A stretch of DNA of 64,000 nt from Rotaria socialis. Lineage: Eukaryota; Rotifera; Eurotatoria; Philodinida; Philodinidae. Position 1 is the stretch's first letter. Every line of letters begins with the position of its first letter. Shown piece by piece: positions 37,608-49,106 of the stretch. The stretch covers positions 24,457 to 88,456 of the forward strand of contig CAJNYU010004421.1 in assembly GCA_905331475.1 (NCBI GenBank), written 5' to 3'. The notes under the pieces were generated by a model. The model worked only from the letters and a program-made list of their open reading frames with translations. It did not search any database and was not told where the DNA came from. The position numbers and the translations under genes were made by a program.

Positions 37608-38773
37608 AAATGTTTATATTTGCTTGAAATAATTATGATTAAAATTACATTTAATTGAAATTATGCGTAGAATTATATTAAAGGAGACATCTGGGATAGT
37701 AATTTAAGTTATATTCAATTAGATACATATGATCTTAATTTTTAATTAAATTAAATTGAGCTTTGATGGAAATTATATTGAAAGAAATATCTCGATATAT
37801 CTTTGAAGTAATATTAATACCAAATTGTAGATGGTAATCGATCAGTCAAATTTGATAAAAATTATTAAGGACCAATAAAATGTTAAGTTATCAAGAAAAT
37901 ATTAACCGGATAGTTAATCTTGAAATACCAAATGGCTAGCATCAATTATTGTATGCCCGCATTTTTTATTTCTTCCTCCTTTATATTTTACTTTATTCTG
38001 TTTTAATTTTTGAATTGTGCTTATATATTGTAATCTAGAGTCGTGATGAGGTCTTTATTACTGAGATTTTATCAAAGAACAGTTTTAAATAATATTTAAT
38101 CTTCGACTCAATCGATGTATTTTTTAACTCATTTTCTCACACCCTAAACCATCGGATGAGATCTTTTTACCCGATTCAAACGCGCCATGGTAGCTGTTGC
38201 GTATTTCAATCAACTTCTTCAATACAAGATTCGGCATCATACTATGATGTAGAATCAAAAAGAGCAACTATGTCGAAAATAAAAAGATCCAGAATTCAAT
38301 GACTAAATCAGAAAATATTCAAAGAATGATCGTCTAACTATCGTTGCAAGTCCTTGGACTTAAATTAAACTGAAAATTTCGAAGAACCAATAACAGAGTG
38401 GGAACTCTCGGTCTCGATCTCGATTACTTTTGATCAAATTTTATAAATTACACAAATACATGCAAACATGTGACCTGACGTGTGCCAATACGCAAGCATG
38501 TAAAGCAATTTATTTCAGACGGCTTTTCTTTCAGTAGAGAGAATATATATCATGTTTTTTTGTAACTCAAATTTGATTTTGAATCTCAAAGCAAATATTT
38601 ATCATCTTGCAATGAACTGGAAGAAAAATTGTTTGTTTACTATGATTCTGCGGTGAAAAGTGATTTATATACTATAAGTTCATTTAGTCGAATGTTTTCA
38701 TATTAGATTTATAATTTTGACAACTTCACGCCAAACAACTATAAATAGGATCATCTTTATTCTATTCGTAGCA
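37608..38773. other. AT-rich gene-free stretch
   Basis: Low-complexity AT-rich DNA on both strands. I see no gene, RNA or element in it. Confidence 0.4.
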
Positions 38774-39050
38774 ACCCAGGAGATTCAATCCGACCAGTGG
38801 ATCCGATCGTTTCCGGCATCGGACCCTATGGATTCCGTTGCTTTTCGGTCGGCTCCGTTGAATTCCGACGATTTCCTAACTAACGGATTCCGGTCCGGTT
38901 TCCGCAGAAAAAATTCCGTTAAGTTCCGCAAAATTTCGACCCTAAATTCGTAGGAAATCGACGGAACCGATGGGAATTGATCGGAAACGGTCCGACGAAA
39001 TCTGGACCGGAATCCGTTAGTTAGGAAATCGTCGGAATTCAACGGAACCG
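38774..39050. mobile_element. Truncated foldback element, CCCAGG terminus at one end only
   Basis: It begins CCCAGGAGATTC, the same terminal hexamer as the 28,952 element, and contains an inverted pair: CTCCGTTGAATTCCGACGAT near 38,850 and ATCGTCGGAATTCAACGGAA near 39,028. The outer 75 bp of the left arm have no partner on the right. In their place the sequence passes directly into TGTGGG repeats at 39,050. Confidence 0.65.
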
Positions 39051-39068
39051 GGTGTGGGTGTGGGTGTG
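39050..39068. repeat. Telomere-like repeat block (module F, left)
   Basis: The sequence GGTGTGGGTGTGGGTGTG contains the TGTGGG hexamer in tandem. It directly abuts the truncated foldback element. A matching block in opposite orientation (CCCACACCCACACC) lies at 39,924-39,938. Confidence 0.8.
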
Positions 39069-39610
39069 AAGCGAAGAAAAAGCATACATCTGCACCCTCT
39101 TTCTGCTTCGGAAATCTCTATTTAGTGACCGTTTGTGTACTCGTGTGCAAATTAAAAGAGAGAAACAGTTTAAATATTCGTATAATTTGAATCGACGCTT
39201 CGAAGAATATATCTCCATTGTCAAGATTTTATGGTATAAAACTAATTGTTCTGCTATTGCTCTTATAGACAAATAGGAATGTGATTCTTAATATCTTCTT
39301 GAAACATTGCTGGGGCAAATAAAAGCTTTTGTTTATCTCGATGCCATTTCCTTGGTCATTCGATCTTGTCACCGTCTAGTGTGATTTTTACTGTTGGTTT
39401 TTGTTTAATTGCTAACAATTCTCGTACAAGAAGACGTAACATTTCGAATCTTTATCAATTATTTTTGTGTATTCTCAATTAATTTTGTGGTAATGATCTT
39501 ATGCATGTTTCATCAAGACCGATTGCGTAAGTTTGAATTTTTTTTCGACATTATCTTGATCTAGTTGTTGATTGGATGGATAAGGAGTGATGCGATATCG
39601 ATCGATCTGC

Positions 39611-39838
39611 TTACTTATGCATTTGGGTCTGATAATTTTTTCTTATGGAACAATTTGTCTTTGTATTGGAGGGTTGACCTAGTTTTTGTAGATACCGTTG
39701 TATTTGTCGGATTGTTTTACTGATGTACTTTTCATGACAGTCTTGACAGACCACTTCGCATACCACACGTGTTTGAAGTGGAATATAGCTATTTTGTCCT
39801 TTGTTGTGAATAGTGTTGAGATTGCTGATGGTGGACAT
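39611..39838 (-). pseudogene. Degraded Penelope-like retroelement fragment (GIY-YIG endonuclease part)
   Basis: About 75 codons read VVCEVVCQDCHEKYISKTIR, which resembles the Y-x-I-x-C-x-x-C-x-x-x-YIG-x-T-x-R pattern at the GIY-YIG endonuclease of Penelope-like elements. The YIG Gly has become Ser and the frame is lost on both sides, so it is dead. No reverse transcriptase domain is visible nearby. It sits between two telomere-like blocks in inverted orientation (39,050-39,068 and 39,924-39,938). The family assignment rests on this one motif. Confidence 0.45.
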
Positions 39839-39923
39839 GGAATTGGTTGTAGTTGTGCTTGAAATGACGCAACTCTCTTGGATGTGAAGTGTGAGTGTCT
39901 GTCTATAATGACTTCATGTTCAG

Positions 39924-39938
39924 GCCCACACCCACACC
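39924..39938. repeat. Telomere-like repeat block (module F, right)
   Basis: CCCACACCCACACC, the reverse orientation of the block at 39,050. Together the two blocks bracket about 860 bp that include the Penelope-like fragment. Confidence 0.7.
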
Positions 39939-40103
39939 TTCGAATTCGTCTATTGTTCTCTGAGTAACAGCTGTATCTCTCACTTTGTTATTTGCTTTTT
40001 TCCGATTACTCTCACCACATCCAACCATAGGATTTAATATTTATTTTACATAAGCTCTCTTTTTTTTTATTTAGAATTTATTTCATTTTTTTATCATACG
40101 CAG

Positions 40104-40668
40104 TTGAAACCAGCAACGTCACTAGATCGAGATGATGAACAAAGTGAACGACAACAGCACCATAAGCTCATCATCCTTCTCTCGTCAACTCATAATGTGA
40201 CGATCACAATAACAACGGAGAGGTATCGAAAAATCACTATTGAATTTAAACTGAACTATACAAAGCGAACATTTGCAGTTCAAGATTAAAAAATAATTCT
40301 ATTGATTATTTACTACCCCTCAATCTTCTTGATATTTCGATTGAAGATTGCTGCGTCAGAAAAATACCATCAATAATAATTGACTCATTTTCAGCATATC
40401 TCATCAATTAAGTGAATTATCATATTCCGACATGAGTCTTTTTCGTCTTGGTTGCTTTTACCGTTGTTTCCTAAGCAGCTACAACGTGTATCGATCTTCG
40501 TTAAGGGTCAGACAAATAGGGTTTTATTCTGATACAGTAGAGGATTTCAACGTTACAGCGTTCAATTTCACTTTCATCGCTGTAGGCACAACATTAAATG
40601 CAGGTTTAATAAAGGACACAGAGAATTTCAAAATATATGGGCGACTTGGAAGAGTTCAGGAGTCTTAA
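40104..40668 (+). other. Two short open frames of doubtful status
   Basis: Frames at 40,104-40,289 (preceded by a fair splice acceptor) and 40,432-40,668 (MSLFRLGCFYRCFLSS start) have no recognisable motifs. They could be exons of a small rotifer-specific gene or chance frames. I give no function. Confidence 0.2.
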
Positions 40669-40819
40669 AAATGAATACTTGAAGTGTATTTTAATAATAG
40701 AATTCAAGTTATCAAATAGAACACTACTGTCCGAAATTCTATTTTATTTTTGCTAATCAGCAAGAAAAAATGCTAACAATAATTTAAGCAAGAGTTCGTT
40801 TTTCGCACTAAGATCACCA

Positions 40820-41545
40820 CTATGATAAAGATTTATGACGAATATAACCACTGAAACTTGTTTGAACACGTATTGATTGAATTTGAAAATAATGATTAAT
40901 GATATCTTTAAATTTTTGAATAGTCTCTTCATGCGAGCAAACTATTTCAATCGCACCAATCGATGGTTTCTTATCTGTCATTGACGGTTTTTCACTTGAA
41001 ATATTTTCAATAACAGCAATCAGTTGTCTATTGCCATCGGATTCTTCAAACGTGACACATGTTGCACAACTAACAAGTGAGTTCAATTGTTCATAAACAT
41101 TTTGATCACAACCAGTACATACAATCAGAAGGTCCACTTCTCTTTTCTGAATTAATTCTCGATGAAAAAAGCCTTGCTGAAGAGAAATATAAGTAACATG
41201 CAAATAATTATCGAGTATACTGGCAGTTATTTGTGATAAGGGACTATTGATGTCACTTCGAATACATAATTCTTTTCGGCTTTTACCTGTTGTTTTATCG
41301 AAAGCTTCTAATAAAAGTCTGCCAAACTCAGCATCACATCCATGGTCGAGAAATACCTGTTCATCGGCATATATTTCAGTAAAAATAAGTTTTGTTTTGG
41401 TTTCATCGCCATATCGAAATACATATGTGTATACTTTAGGATGATCACGATGCACAATATCTGCCATCCGAGCCAAAGATTCAAGGATCTTTGTTGCTGT
41501 TGATTCTGAAGTTGCATCGAACTCGACATGTAATAATAAAGTCAT
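40820..41545 (-). CDS. Antibiotic biosynthesis monooxygenase-like (ABM barrel) protein, 241 aa
   Basis: Single exon. Residues 1-105 fit a dimeric alpha/beta-barrel ABM domain: a first strand MTLLLHVEFDA, a helix, then HPKVYTYVFRYGDETKTKLI and the FTEIYADEQVFLDHGC stretch typical of this fold. The C-terminal 130 residues are less familiar and may form a second alpha/beta unit (HREVDLLIVCTGCDQN-like wording). I chose the second ATG, at 41,543-41,545, because the first 12 residues before it (LCETDRRKKT) lie outside the domain; a longer start at 41,581 is possible. The intron-free structure and a domain commoner in microbes make acquisition from a microbe plausible. Confidence 0.65.
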   Translation of the reverse strand: MTLLLHVEFDATSESTATKILESLARMADIVHRDHPKVYTYVFRYGDETKTKLIFTEIYADEQVFLDHGCDAEFGRLLLEAFDKTTGKSRKELCIRSDINSPLSQITASILDNYLHVTYISLQQGFFHRELIQKREVDLLIVCTGCDQNVYEQLNSLVSCATCVTFEESDGNRQLIAVIENISSEKPSMTDKKPSIGAIEIVCSHEETIQKFKDIINHYFQIQSIRVQTSFSGYIRHKSLS

Positions 41546-41909
41546 CGTTTTTTTTCTTCTGTCTGTTTCACACAATAACAACGACTGAAATAGGACGCAA
41601 TAGCATTCTATTGACTTTATGAGTCATGCGAACAACCTTTATCATAACATCCATATAAGGTAATATACATATATACATGGTGATGACGCAGAGGGTTGTC
41701 AATAATACAGATTTAGAAGATCATCTCCACATAATATTTGTCATTTGATACATCAATTTCTCATCAGTATAGTTGTTTATAATGATATAATTGAGTAATA
41801 CGATATAAAATTAAAATAAATCCAGAGGTTCATTTCTCTAGTTCTATGAAACAGACTAGAAAGAATTTAGATAAGCCTTGCTTTAGCCATTATTATTCCT
41901 ATTTAAATT

Positions 41910-42021
41910 GGTGTGTGAACATTCGGAATCACTTGAGTTGAAAATGCGAAGGTATAGGTGTAGTCTAAGTGAACATTTAAACTCACATCTCGTCACACAC
42001 CCATATACCCACACCCACAAT
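41910..42021. repeat. Telomere-like inverted module G
   Basis: GGTGTGTGAACATTCGG at the left faces CACACACCCATATACCCACA and then CCCACAATC at the right. It lies in the short interval between the ABM-like and ubiquitin-like genes. Confidence 0.55.
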
Positions 42022-42100
42022 CACAAAAAAAATAATGATCGTATCTTAAATAAGAGCGTGAGTATCGATGTGAGACTGAATGAACTGAAAACCCATACCC

Positions 42101-42625
42101 TTATGTAATAGGATTAGACGAAGCTCGTAATAGTTGCGGAAATGTAACCGTAAACATGAGAAAGTCTCCATTTTGGAGACCATATTCACCCAGTTTTAAA
42201 TGGTCGATACTTCCACCTACGAAACGTTGATCGATTTCCAACTCATTTTCTCCATAAGCGCTCAGGAGTTCATCACGTAGTAAATCCGGTTTGTTCCATA
42301 TCATCAATATTTTGCATTTTCCATCTTTACTTGGAAATGGCATTCCCATGTGTTCAATTAAACATAGCTTAAGCGCGGCAATTTTATGGTCTTGATGTGC
42401 TATCACTGTTGCTGGAAAATCAGTCGACGCATGCCGCACTCTGAATTGTATACGTTTTTCCACAGAATCACTCATATCTGCATCAATTGGAATAGATATG
42501 ATAGGTTCAGGACCCATGGATGCAGGACACCGAATTCGGGTTGGATCAGGTGGATCGTTATCAGGAAAACTACTCTCATTCTGATTATATATTTTAGTCG
42601 GCATATTTCTGACGATATTACCCAT
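42101..42625 (-). CDS. Possible ubiquitin-like-fold protein, 174 aa
   Basis: Single exon. The N-terminal 45 residues are polar and Pro-rich. Residues about 55-170 look like one alpha/beta domain: strand RIQFRVRHASTDFPATVIAH, helix IAALKLCLIEHMGMP, then KCKILMIWNK and a closing LKLGEYGLQNGDFLMFTVTF. The order strand, helix, strand, and a final Leu-x-Asp/Gly turn before a strand, resembles ubiquitin-like domains (LxxYGLxxGD is common there). No Gly-Gly end is present, so it would not be conjugated. This is inference from pattern. Confidence 0.5.
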   Translation of the reverse strand: MGNIVRNMPTKIYNQNESSFPDNDPPDPTRIRCPASMGPEPIISIPIDADMSDSVEKRIQFRVRHASTDFPATVIAHQDHKIAALKLCLIEHMGMPFPSKDGKCKILMIWNKPDLLRDELLSAYGENELEIDQRFVGGSIDHLKLGEYGLQNGDFLMFTVTFPQLLRASSNPIT

Positions 42626-43682
42626 TTTAGAACGAAAGCTAAATGAGAATGTGACATAATCTTACAGTAAAATGTATACGTGTCAGATGAGTCACGTTTC
42701 TGTTTTGTTCTGTTGCTTTTTTTCTTTCTTTCTCGATATGACTGACGCACTCTCACTCTCTTCTTGAGAAGTGCGACCATGAATCGAGAAAACATTATAG
42801 CTATTTTATTATGAATAAAGTAACCATCGGATTTCCCAAGCTTTTATAAAGTCCAATGAACATAATATAGGGAGTGGGAAAATGTTTAAATGGCGTTCGC
42901 TGATCTTCAAATAGCATGGAAAGAGTGCAAATACTTTCGATATTATATAGGTTACTGAGAAATTTTCCCATTCAATTAAAGTTACTAATTTTCGCTACTA
43001 TAACAATGTTCTCCTACGAATATGAAATATTAAATTCAAGAAAAAAGAGTATCATCTATCAGCATACCGTTGATGTTCTATACTGTCTTAGTCTTTTTGT
43101 GCATTCAATAGTTGAGATCATTTACATTTTCTCGGTTGGTTCTTTTTGTTTTTCATATCCTTCTTCACAGGCTACATGGCTACATACATATAACATCGAA
43201 TATATGTATGTAGAAAGGAAAGAGATAAGAGCTATAGCATAAGATCAAGGTAAACTTGTCAATTTGTGCTGTTGGCCAATCAAATTTAGTCGTAAAGGTT
43301 CCAATAATAAGCAATATAATAATACATACTTTGTCGATTACACTGATCTAAAATACATTAAAACTTCTCTTTTTTCTTTTTCAGAATTGCATGTAGCATG
43401 GGTTGTGTTTATTTTGAAGAACAAATGGACATGAGTACAGTGTTTGTAAGATAAAAGCAAGTTTCAGACAAACAAGACTAGTCTTATTTGTGAATACGAC
43501 GAATTTTATTATAATATGGTTTAGTGAAAAGTGAATAAAGTTTAGAACAAATATGCGGCGAGAATGCTGATTTAAATTGCAACAATAAACTCAGGTATAT
43601 GATAAGATGTGAGTTTTTCTCTCAGTTTTAAGACCATGGAATTTCAAACGAGGGATCTAGTGGTTATAAATATAGCTTGCAT
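42626..43682. other. Gene-free interval
   Basis: AT-rich DNA. An open frame at 42,916-43,242 is hydrophobic and motif-free, and I do not regard it as a gene. Confidence 0.4.
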
Positions 43683-45350
43683 TTAATTGATTCGCACTTG
43701 TGGTGTAACCCATACTTGAGAAACAACTCGTCGAAACAGCTTCATTTTTCGATACAAAAGCATGCTATTCCAAATGATAAATTATAAACTGATAGTGAGT
43801 CCGCCATAGAGAGAAACCAGTGATGTCACTACATACAATGCATATCTATGCTCATCATATCTGTAGCTACACATAGTTGGTGCGCATGCAGCATCATAGT
43901 TATCATAGGTAGTGCTATTTTCTCACTTCTCGATGAATAACTCATCGATAATTGCACCGATCAGTGTCATCGATGAAAACCGAGATGGAATCGACTTATT
44001 TAGTGGATCAAGAAACAAAGGAAGCACTCCAGGCAAAGTAAAATTGACCGGGTATGACTTATCTGGTGACGTATAGTATTGCAGATAACTAAAAATCGTG
44101 TTGGCACAATTAGACGAGAAGAAACATTCGAGAGTTGACACGCGTAGTCCATCCATTGGTAAACAACCGATCACGAGGCCTGGTAAGATAAGGCCAGGAG
44201 AAACAACTGTCAATGGTTCATGACAATTGGTTGAAACAGTACAGTTGCATGTGCCATTAGCATATAATCGTGGAATATTACGAAAGAGATAGCCATTGGA
44301 TGCGTTACCGTATTCTATCGACCAATCTGTACCAAAGACTGACGGTATTAAATTGGCCGCAAGTAACAGTGGTGGGGAAACCATCAATCGTTGAAAATCA
44401 AGTGGCGTCTGCTTGATTAGTTGTTTGATAATTACATTCGCTTGTGATTCAAAGACATCTCGAGATAGCAATAGTGTACTCACCAAGGTTGCCATGTTAA
44501 ATTTCAACAGAACATGGCCCACAGTGCTTTTTGATGCTACCGATCAACTGATGCTGTTTACTGAGAAAAGGTCAATCACGTTGTAGAATGCTATTGGCTT
44601 TGGGCCTATATCCGTATACGGTTGTAGTCCAGATGAGAGCGATGGATGTACTAGAGCACACCTAAGTCAAATCAAACAGTTATCATTCAAAACAAAAGTC
44701 CAAATTAACGAGAGCATTGAACTTTGAAAGTTGTGGGTGTGTGAGAGTGAAGAGAAATGGTGCACACCCACACCAAACTCAGAAGTCGAGTTTCATGACG
44801 TTTATGTCAACTATTACATGGCTAATTTACGAATACGATCAAAGTTACTATCACGTGTAAAAATTCAAAAGGATTTTCTAATTAATAAATCGCTCGCATC
44901 TAAGATCAGTGGAAAAATTAACCATAAGACATTTTATCTTGTGTTACGCTGTGTCAAATGTTTATCAAATACGTCGAATCGATCTTTATTCTGAAAGCTA
45001 TATAAGACTAAATCAATAGTCATTGTTTATATATATTACCTGATGATATGAAGCTATCATGGAAACAAAGGTACCATAGGGTACGGCTATTTGTTTACAT
45101 GAGCATGATAGCGTACTTGTATACTGAGCATGTAGTGTAGTGTATCGTAAATACCAAGAGAAAGTGATTGCGCAGTAGCAGAAATAGTCGTCAAGTTCAA
45201 GCTATTGAACAGTGTAAGAATGGCAACGCTCGAAGCCAATAATACGACATCGATTCGGCTAGATATGATAGCCATATGTTGTGCGTTCTCAATTTGACTG
45301 ACTCTCAATTTTGTTCTGAAGAAGTTCATTTTTCTTAACGTTTCTATCAA
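43683..45350 (-). pseudogene. Rotifer-type membrane protein family member with in-frame stops
   Basis: The 45,087-45,350 segment encodes a cytosolic start and one membrane helix (RIDVVLLASSVAILTLFNSL). The 43,683-44,650 segment carries the extracellular end of what looks like the same family: CNCTVSTNC, LVIGCLPMDGLRVSTLECFF, IIDELFIE and then YDNYDAACAPTMCSY and a second membrane helix. In one continuous frame I find TGA at 44,544-44,546, TGA at 43,923-43,925 (where this family has Trp after ELFIE) and TAA at 43,782-43,784. The middle of the protein is absent, replaced by about 440 bp that include a telomere-like module. I remember such proteins from rotifer gene sets but know no name or function. 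Confidence 0.65.
44732..44774. repeat. Telomere-like inverted module H inside the pseudogene
   Basis: GTGGGTGTGTGAGAGTGAAG faces GCACACCCACACC across about 10 bp. It lies where the middle of the membrane-protein pseudogene should be. Confidence 0.65.
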
Positions 45351-45453
45351 AGTGGTTGTGAAAGAAACTGATTGATTGATATTTCCTAATAAAAAGTAAA
45401 AGATGAATGATAATATTTTAATTTTTACAAATTGCTATCAAGTGACTCCCACA

Positions 45454-45510
45454 GGGCGTGGGTGTGGGTGTTGGCTTGCTACATGAATAATAAAACCCAC
45501 ACCCACACCC
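45454..45510. repeat. Telomere-like inverted module I
   Basis: GGGCGTGGGTGTGGGTGTTG faces ACCCACACCCACACCC. The 18-base word GCGTGGGTGTGGGTGTTG is shared exactly with module K at 62,600, 17 kb away, which argues for copies of one element rather than chance. Confidence 0.8.
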
Positions 45511-45705
45511 TCAAGGTGATCAAGCACTGGAAATTTTCTTTTATTTTCGAAGTCTCAAATTTTATATAAAAATCTGTCAAAAACACATGATGAGGTATTT
45601 CAACAAGCACACTAACACGTTATGGTCTTGTCGGAATTTTGAATATGAATCAATATGAATTAGGACGATTTTAGAAGCTTTGAATAACGAACATAAGCAA
45701 GTCTG

Positions 45706-47603
45706 TTATGGATCAAATACGGGATTCTCGACCACCATCATCCGAATGCGTGATGGTTGACTAGGTATGTGATGAATCGTTTGATTGGCTACAATAGATG
45801 GTTGAATGTCAGTTGCAATTGGACCACCCGTATTTGGATTCACGCTGTGCCATGGATAGAAACTGCTTGTAATTGTCATTCTAATACGGTGCAATGGCAT
45901 AAATGTATGTCCAATTTCATTTAGATCTATGCTAACGAAGTAAATTGAACCAGGTACCATAAGAACTTCACGATCTAACCCCTCTCGATAACGTAAGCGA
46001 AGGGAACTGGAGAATCCCGAACCAAGCTTGATCGAACGACCATCTGGCATGACATCTATCATATGAATTACCAAATCTGTATCTTGTGCTGTACTCGAAA
46101 ATGTCAATTCGAAGATGATGTTACCAATCACTGTCAGAGAACTATTTAATATTTCACTAGTGTAAACAAGAATATCATTTCGATCTAGAAGATCATTTAT
46201 GTCAACAGGTAGTTCATACTGTTTCTTAGTCATATCGATCATGAGCGGATTACTAGGATCATAGCGATACTGGTCAATCATGGTAGTAATTGGTGGCGTC
46301 CATTGAAGACGCCCATCGCCTGAGATGCTGTTCGCATGCCCTTCGCTTGTCAAAAATATGAATTTTTCGTAAGCGTTCTCTGGTGGAAAGATGTTGAGTG
46401 TCATCCAGTTGTTACTTCCAGTCACAAAGATTCTAATCGGCTTCCATTCCGGTCGCGGCTTGTCTTTTAGACACCATTCATAGAATTGACGGGTCATATC
46501 TCTAGCTGGTAAAAGACCATTATCAGGCACTGCAATGTCGCCTACAGTTGGTACTGGTTCATTTGTCATATAATCGTATCCACCATCGGGTGCAGTGCCA
46601 TGTGAATAAGGGCCAATGAATAAAAAGTGGTCTGCTTTACGAGATGAAAAGCGACGTGCTCCCTGATGATGCTCGACTGTACCGGACAGTGTGCTATCAA
46701 ACCAACCAGTAAATGCGAGTGTCGGGATTGTAATGACCTCGAAATCCTTTGCGGTGAAATCAATCAAGTGCCAAAAATCGTCCAATGTGGGATGACCAAG
46801 AAAGGTTCGATAAAGAGGTAACTCACGACCAGTCGCATAAACGTCTAATGTGTGAAGGGGACGATGATTCAACCATGTCATGGGATCCGGATGAGGATTC
46901 ACCGCTGGCGACCGCGCGATATCTAAAGCAGATCCAATCCAATTTAATGACCATAGCAATGCAAATACACCATTATTATAAGGTACTCCATCCATCGGAC
47001 CACCTGGTGACGTGTTCGGTGTAATACATGACAGATGTGGTGGACGTTCACGCGCAGTATACCATTGATTTCCGCCCGTATAAGAGCCCCCACGCATACC
47101 AACACGTCCGTTTGACCATGACTGATGTGCAATCCACTCGATCAGATCGTATCCGTCTTTACCGTCATTAACAAAAAATTGAAATTCGCCTCCAGAGTCA
47201 CCAGTACCACGCACATCAGCGATTACAAAAGCGTAGCCATGTGAGATCCAATAGCTAGCTTCATTACGGAAGTTGGGCCGTTCGAGAATACGACCATAAG
47301 GTGTAATCTCGATAATGGCTGGATATTTACTTGTTGGTGAAGCCAGAAAATAGTCGACGACAAGCTCAACACCATCGCGCATTGGAACGCGTTTCGTATG
47401 AAATGGTGGTTCGACATCTTCATTGGTGACTATCTTCGCTAAAAACGAGAAAAAACTATTTAAATAAAATGATAAGAAAATAGCACACATGTTTTGTTTG
47501 TAATAAAATTATCAGGATCTTGCCATGATTTTTGTCCTTTGAGAACAAGGATCAAGTTGAACAAATATAACAAGAGAAGAGTAGTGTTGAGAATTCTGTC
47601 CAT
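45706..47603 (-). CDS. Secreted CocE/NonD-type (S15 family) hydrolase, 615 aa
   Basis: Alpha/beta-hydrolase of the cocaine esterase / X-Pro dipeptidyl-peptidase group. Exon 47489-47603 encodes a signal peptide (ILNTTLLLLYLFNLILVL) and joins exon 45706-47438 in phase 1. The fold starts at TKRVPMRDGVELVVDYFLAS. The nucleophile Ser is in GMRGGSYTGGNQW, the acid in TGWFDSTLSG and the His in FIGPYSHGTA, so the triad is complete. ADVRGTGDSGGEF lies before the nucleophile as in the family. A C-terminal jelly-roll domain runs from about residue 390 (IIFELTFSSTAQDTD) to the end. Such enzymes are mostly bacterial and fungal, so acquisition followed by gain of an intron and a secretion signal is likely. 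The substrate is unknown. Confidence 0.88.
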
Positions 47604-48453
47604 ATCTAAGATGGAAGAAAGACGTGAGAGAGAAACATAATGAGAGGCGGTTCGAATTTGAGTGATTATCATATCAACATCGGAAGATAGCCACGAACCA
47701 CTTTTGCCAAAATTATCCGAGTTTAATTCTACTCACTTTTAGGATACTCGTTTTTGTTTTTCACTGGGCGTGCTCAATCTAGCACATAGTCAAACATTTG
47801 ACTACAATATGACACTAAACTAAATATTTTGCAGTTTTTATAATGAAAACAAGAAGAAATAAAGAGAAGCTAATCCGAAAAGAAATAATTCAAACGCAAA
47901 CATGAATTTATAATACCTACTCTCAAGTAAAAGTTACTTGTATTGATAACAAAGTTACCTTTAAAATAATATTTACCAAGTACATAGATCATACCCTTTG
48001 ATAGCTTAGCTCATACTTATTGCACAAAATAAGACAAATACATATGTTTTGAAAAACTCTTACGAGATGCAATATAGAGGCCCTTGGTATATTGTGTCTA
48101 TATGGGTGTGTTAGAAAACTCTAGTGTTATATATTCTAAGTTTAATACAATGCGTTTCAATACCTGTTCGAGATCATCATTATCACGTATATTTTATGAA
48201 TCTATATAAACTAAAAAATATAATATAAAGAATTAGTTAGTATATGTGGAAAACCTCATTGAATGGGAAGGAAAAGTTTCGATAACTGTGGATTAAATGG
48301 ATGCAGCTGGGTATCTAGACAGTATGAATCAGCAATAAAAGATTCAATTTGTAATTCTGTAAGAAACTTAGATTCTTTGTCTGAACAAATAGAGCAGAAT
48401 GAATTGATTAGAACGATTTATTATTAGTGAAGCTAATGAAATTGCTGCAAGTC
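47604..48453. other. Gene-free interval upstream of the hydrolase
   Basis: AT-rich, no gene seen. It should contain the promoter of the hydrolase. Confidence 0.4.
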
Positions 48454-48708
48454 CTAGAAATATTGAATGTTAGGTTTATCGTCGTCGTCACTGTTTTCGT
48501 TGACCATATCTAATATGGTTAAATAGCGGGCATCTTCATGTTTTAAATCATCATCAGTATAGTTCGTATTGGGTGAAATTTTCCTTTTATACTTGTCAGT
48601 TGAATTATCATGGTCAACCGAAAATAGTATCTTAGTGAAGTCACCATTGAGTGTGGTACGTTGTATGTTGCTTCGCTGACGATTTACTCTCGTAGTCTCA
48701 TGTATCAT
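48454..48708 (-). CDS. Hypothetical acidic protein, 84 aa
   Basis: A single open frame with a hydrophilic, Asp-rich composition (NENSDDDDKPNIQYF at the end) and several basic patches at the start. The start codon follows an AACAACAAC leader. No motif or membrane segment is visible. It could be a small gene or a terminal exon. Confidence 0.35.
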   Translation of the reverse strand: MIHETTRVNRQRSNIQRTTLNGDFTKILFSVDHDNSTDKYKRKISPNTNYTDDDLKHEDARYLTILDMVNENSDDDDKPNIQYF

Positions 48709-49106
48709 GGATTTTGTTGTTGTTGTTATTCTTGATTAAGGCCAAGCCACTTTTTCTTACTATTGTCAACGATGTCAGTACTTCTCTCGATGTAGAACTG
48801 TGACATTGGTATTCTGTTGCAGTGGGCGAAAGATGTTTTCTTCGTTCATAATTCAGAATAATCCTTCGTTATTTTACTGGTTCTAGCTGTATCGTTGCTC
48901 ACTAAATATTTCAGGCTAACCTAATCTAGACAAAATAGAATAGTATTTTTCTCCTCTCCGGAAAACAAAAATTAACTATTTCCTCGTCTCTATTTATGCA
49001 GTGTATAGTGAAATAAATTGGATGATCACAAAGCATCAGTATTGTATAAGAATATGAAAAGCTGCGCATTTAGGTCTCTCATTGTGCACACATTTTCGAA
49101 AATGTT

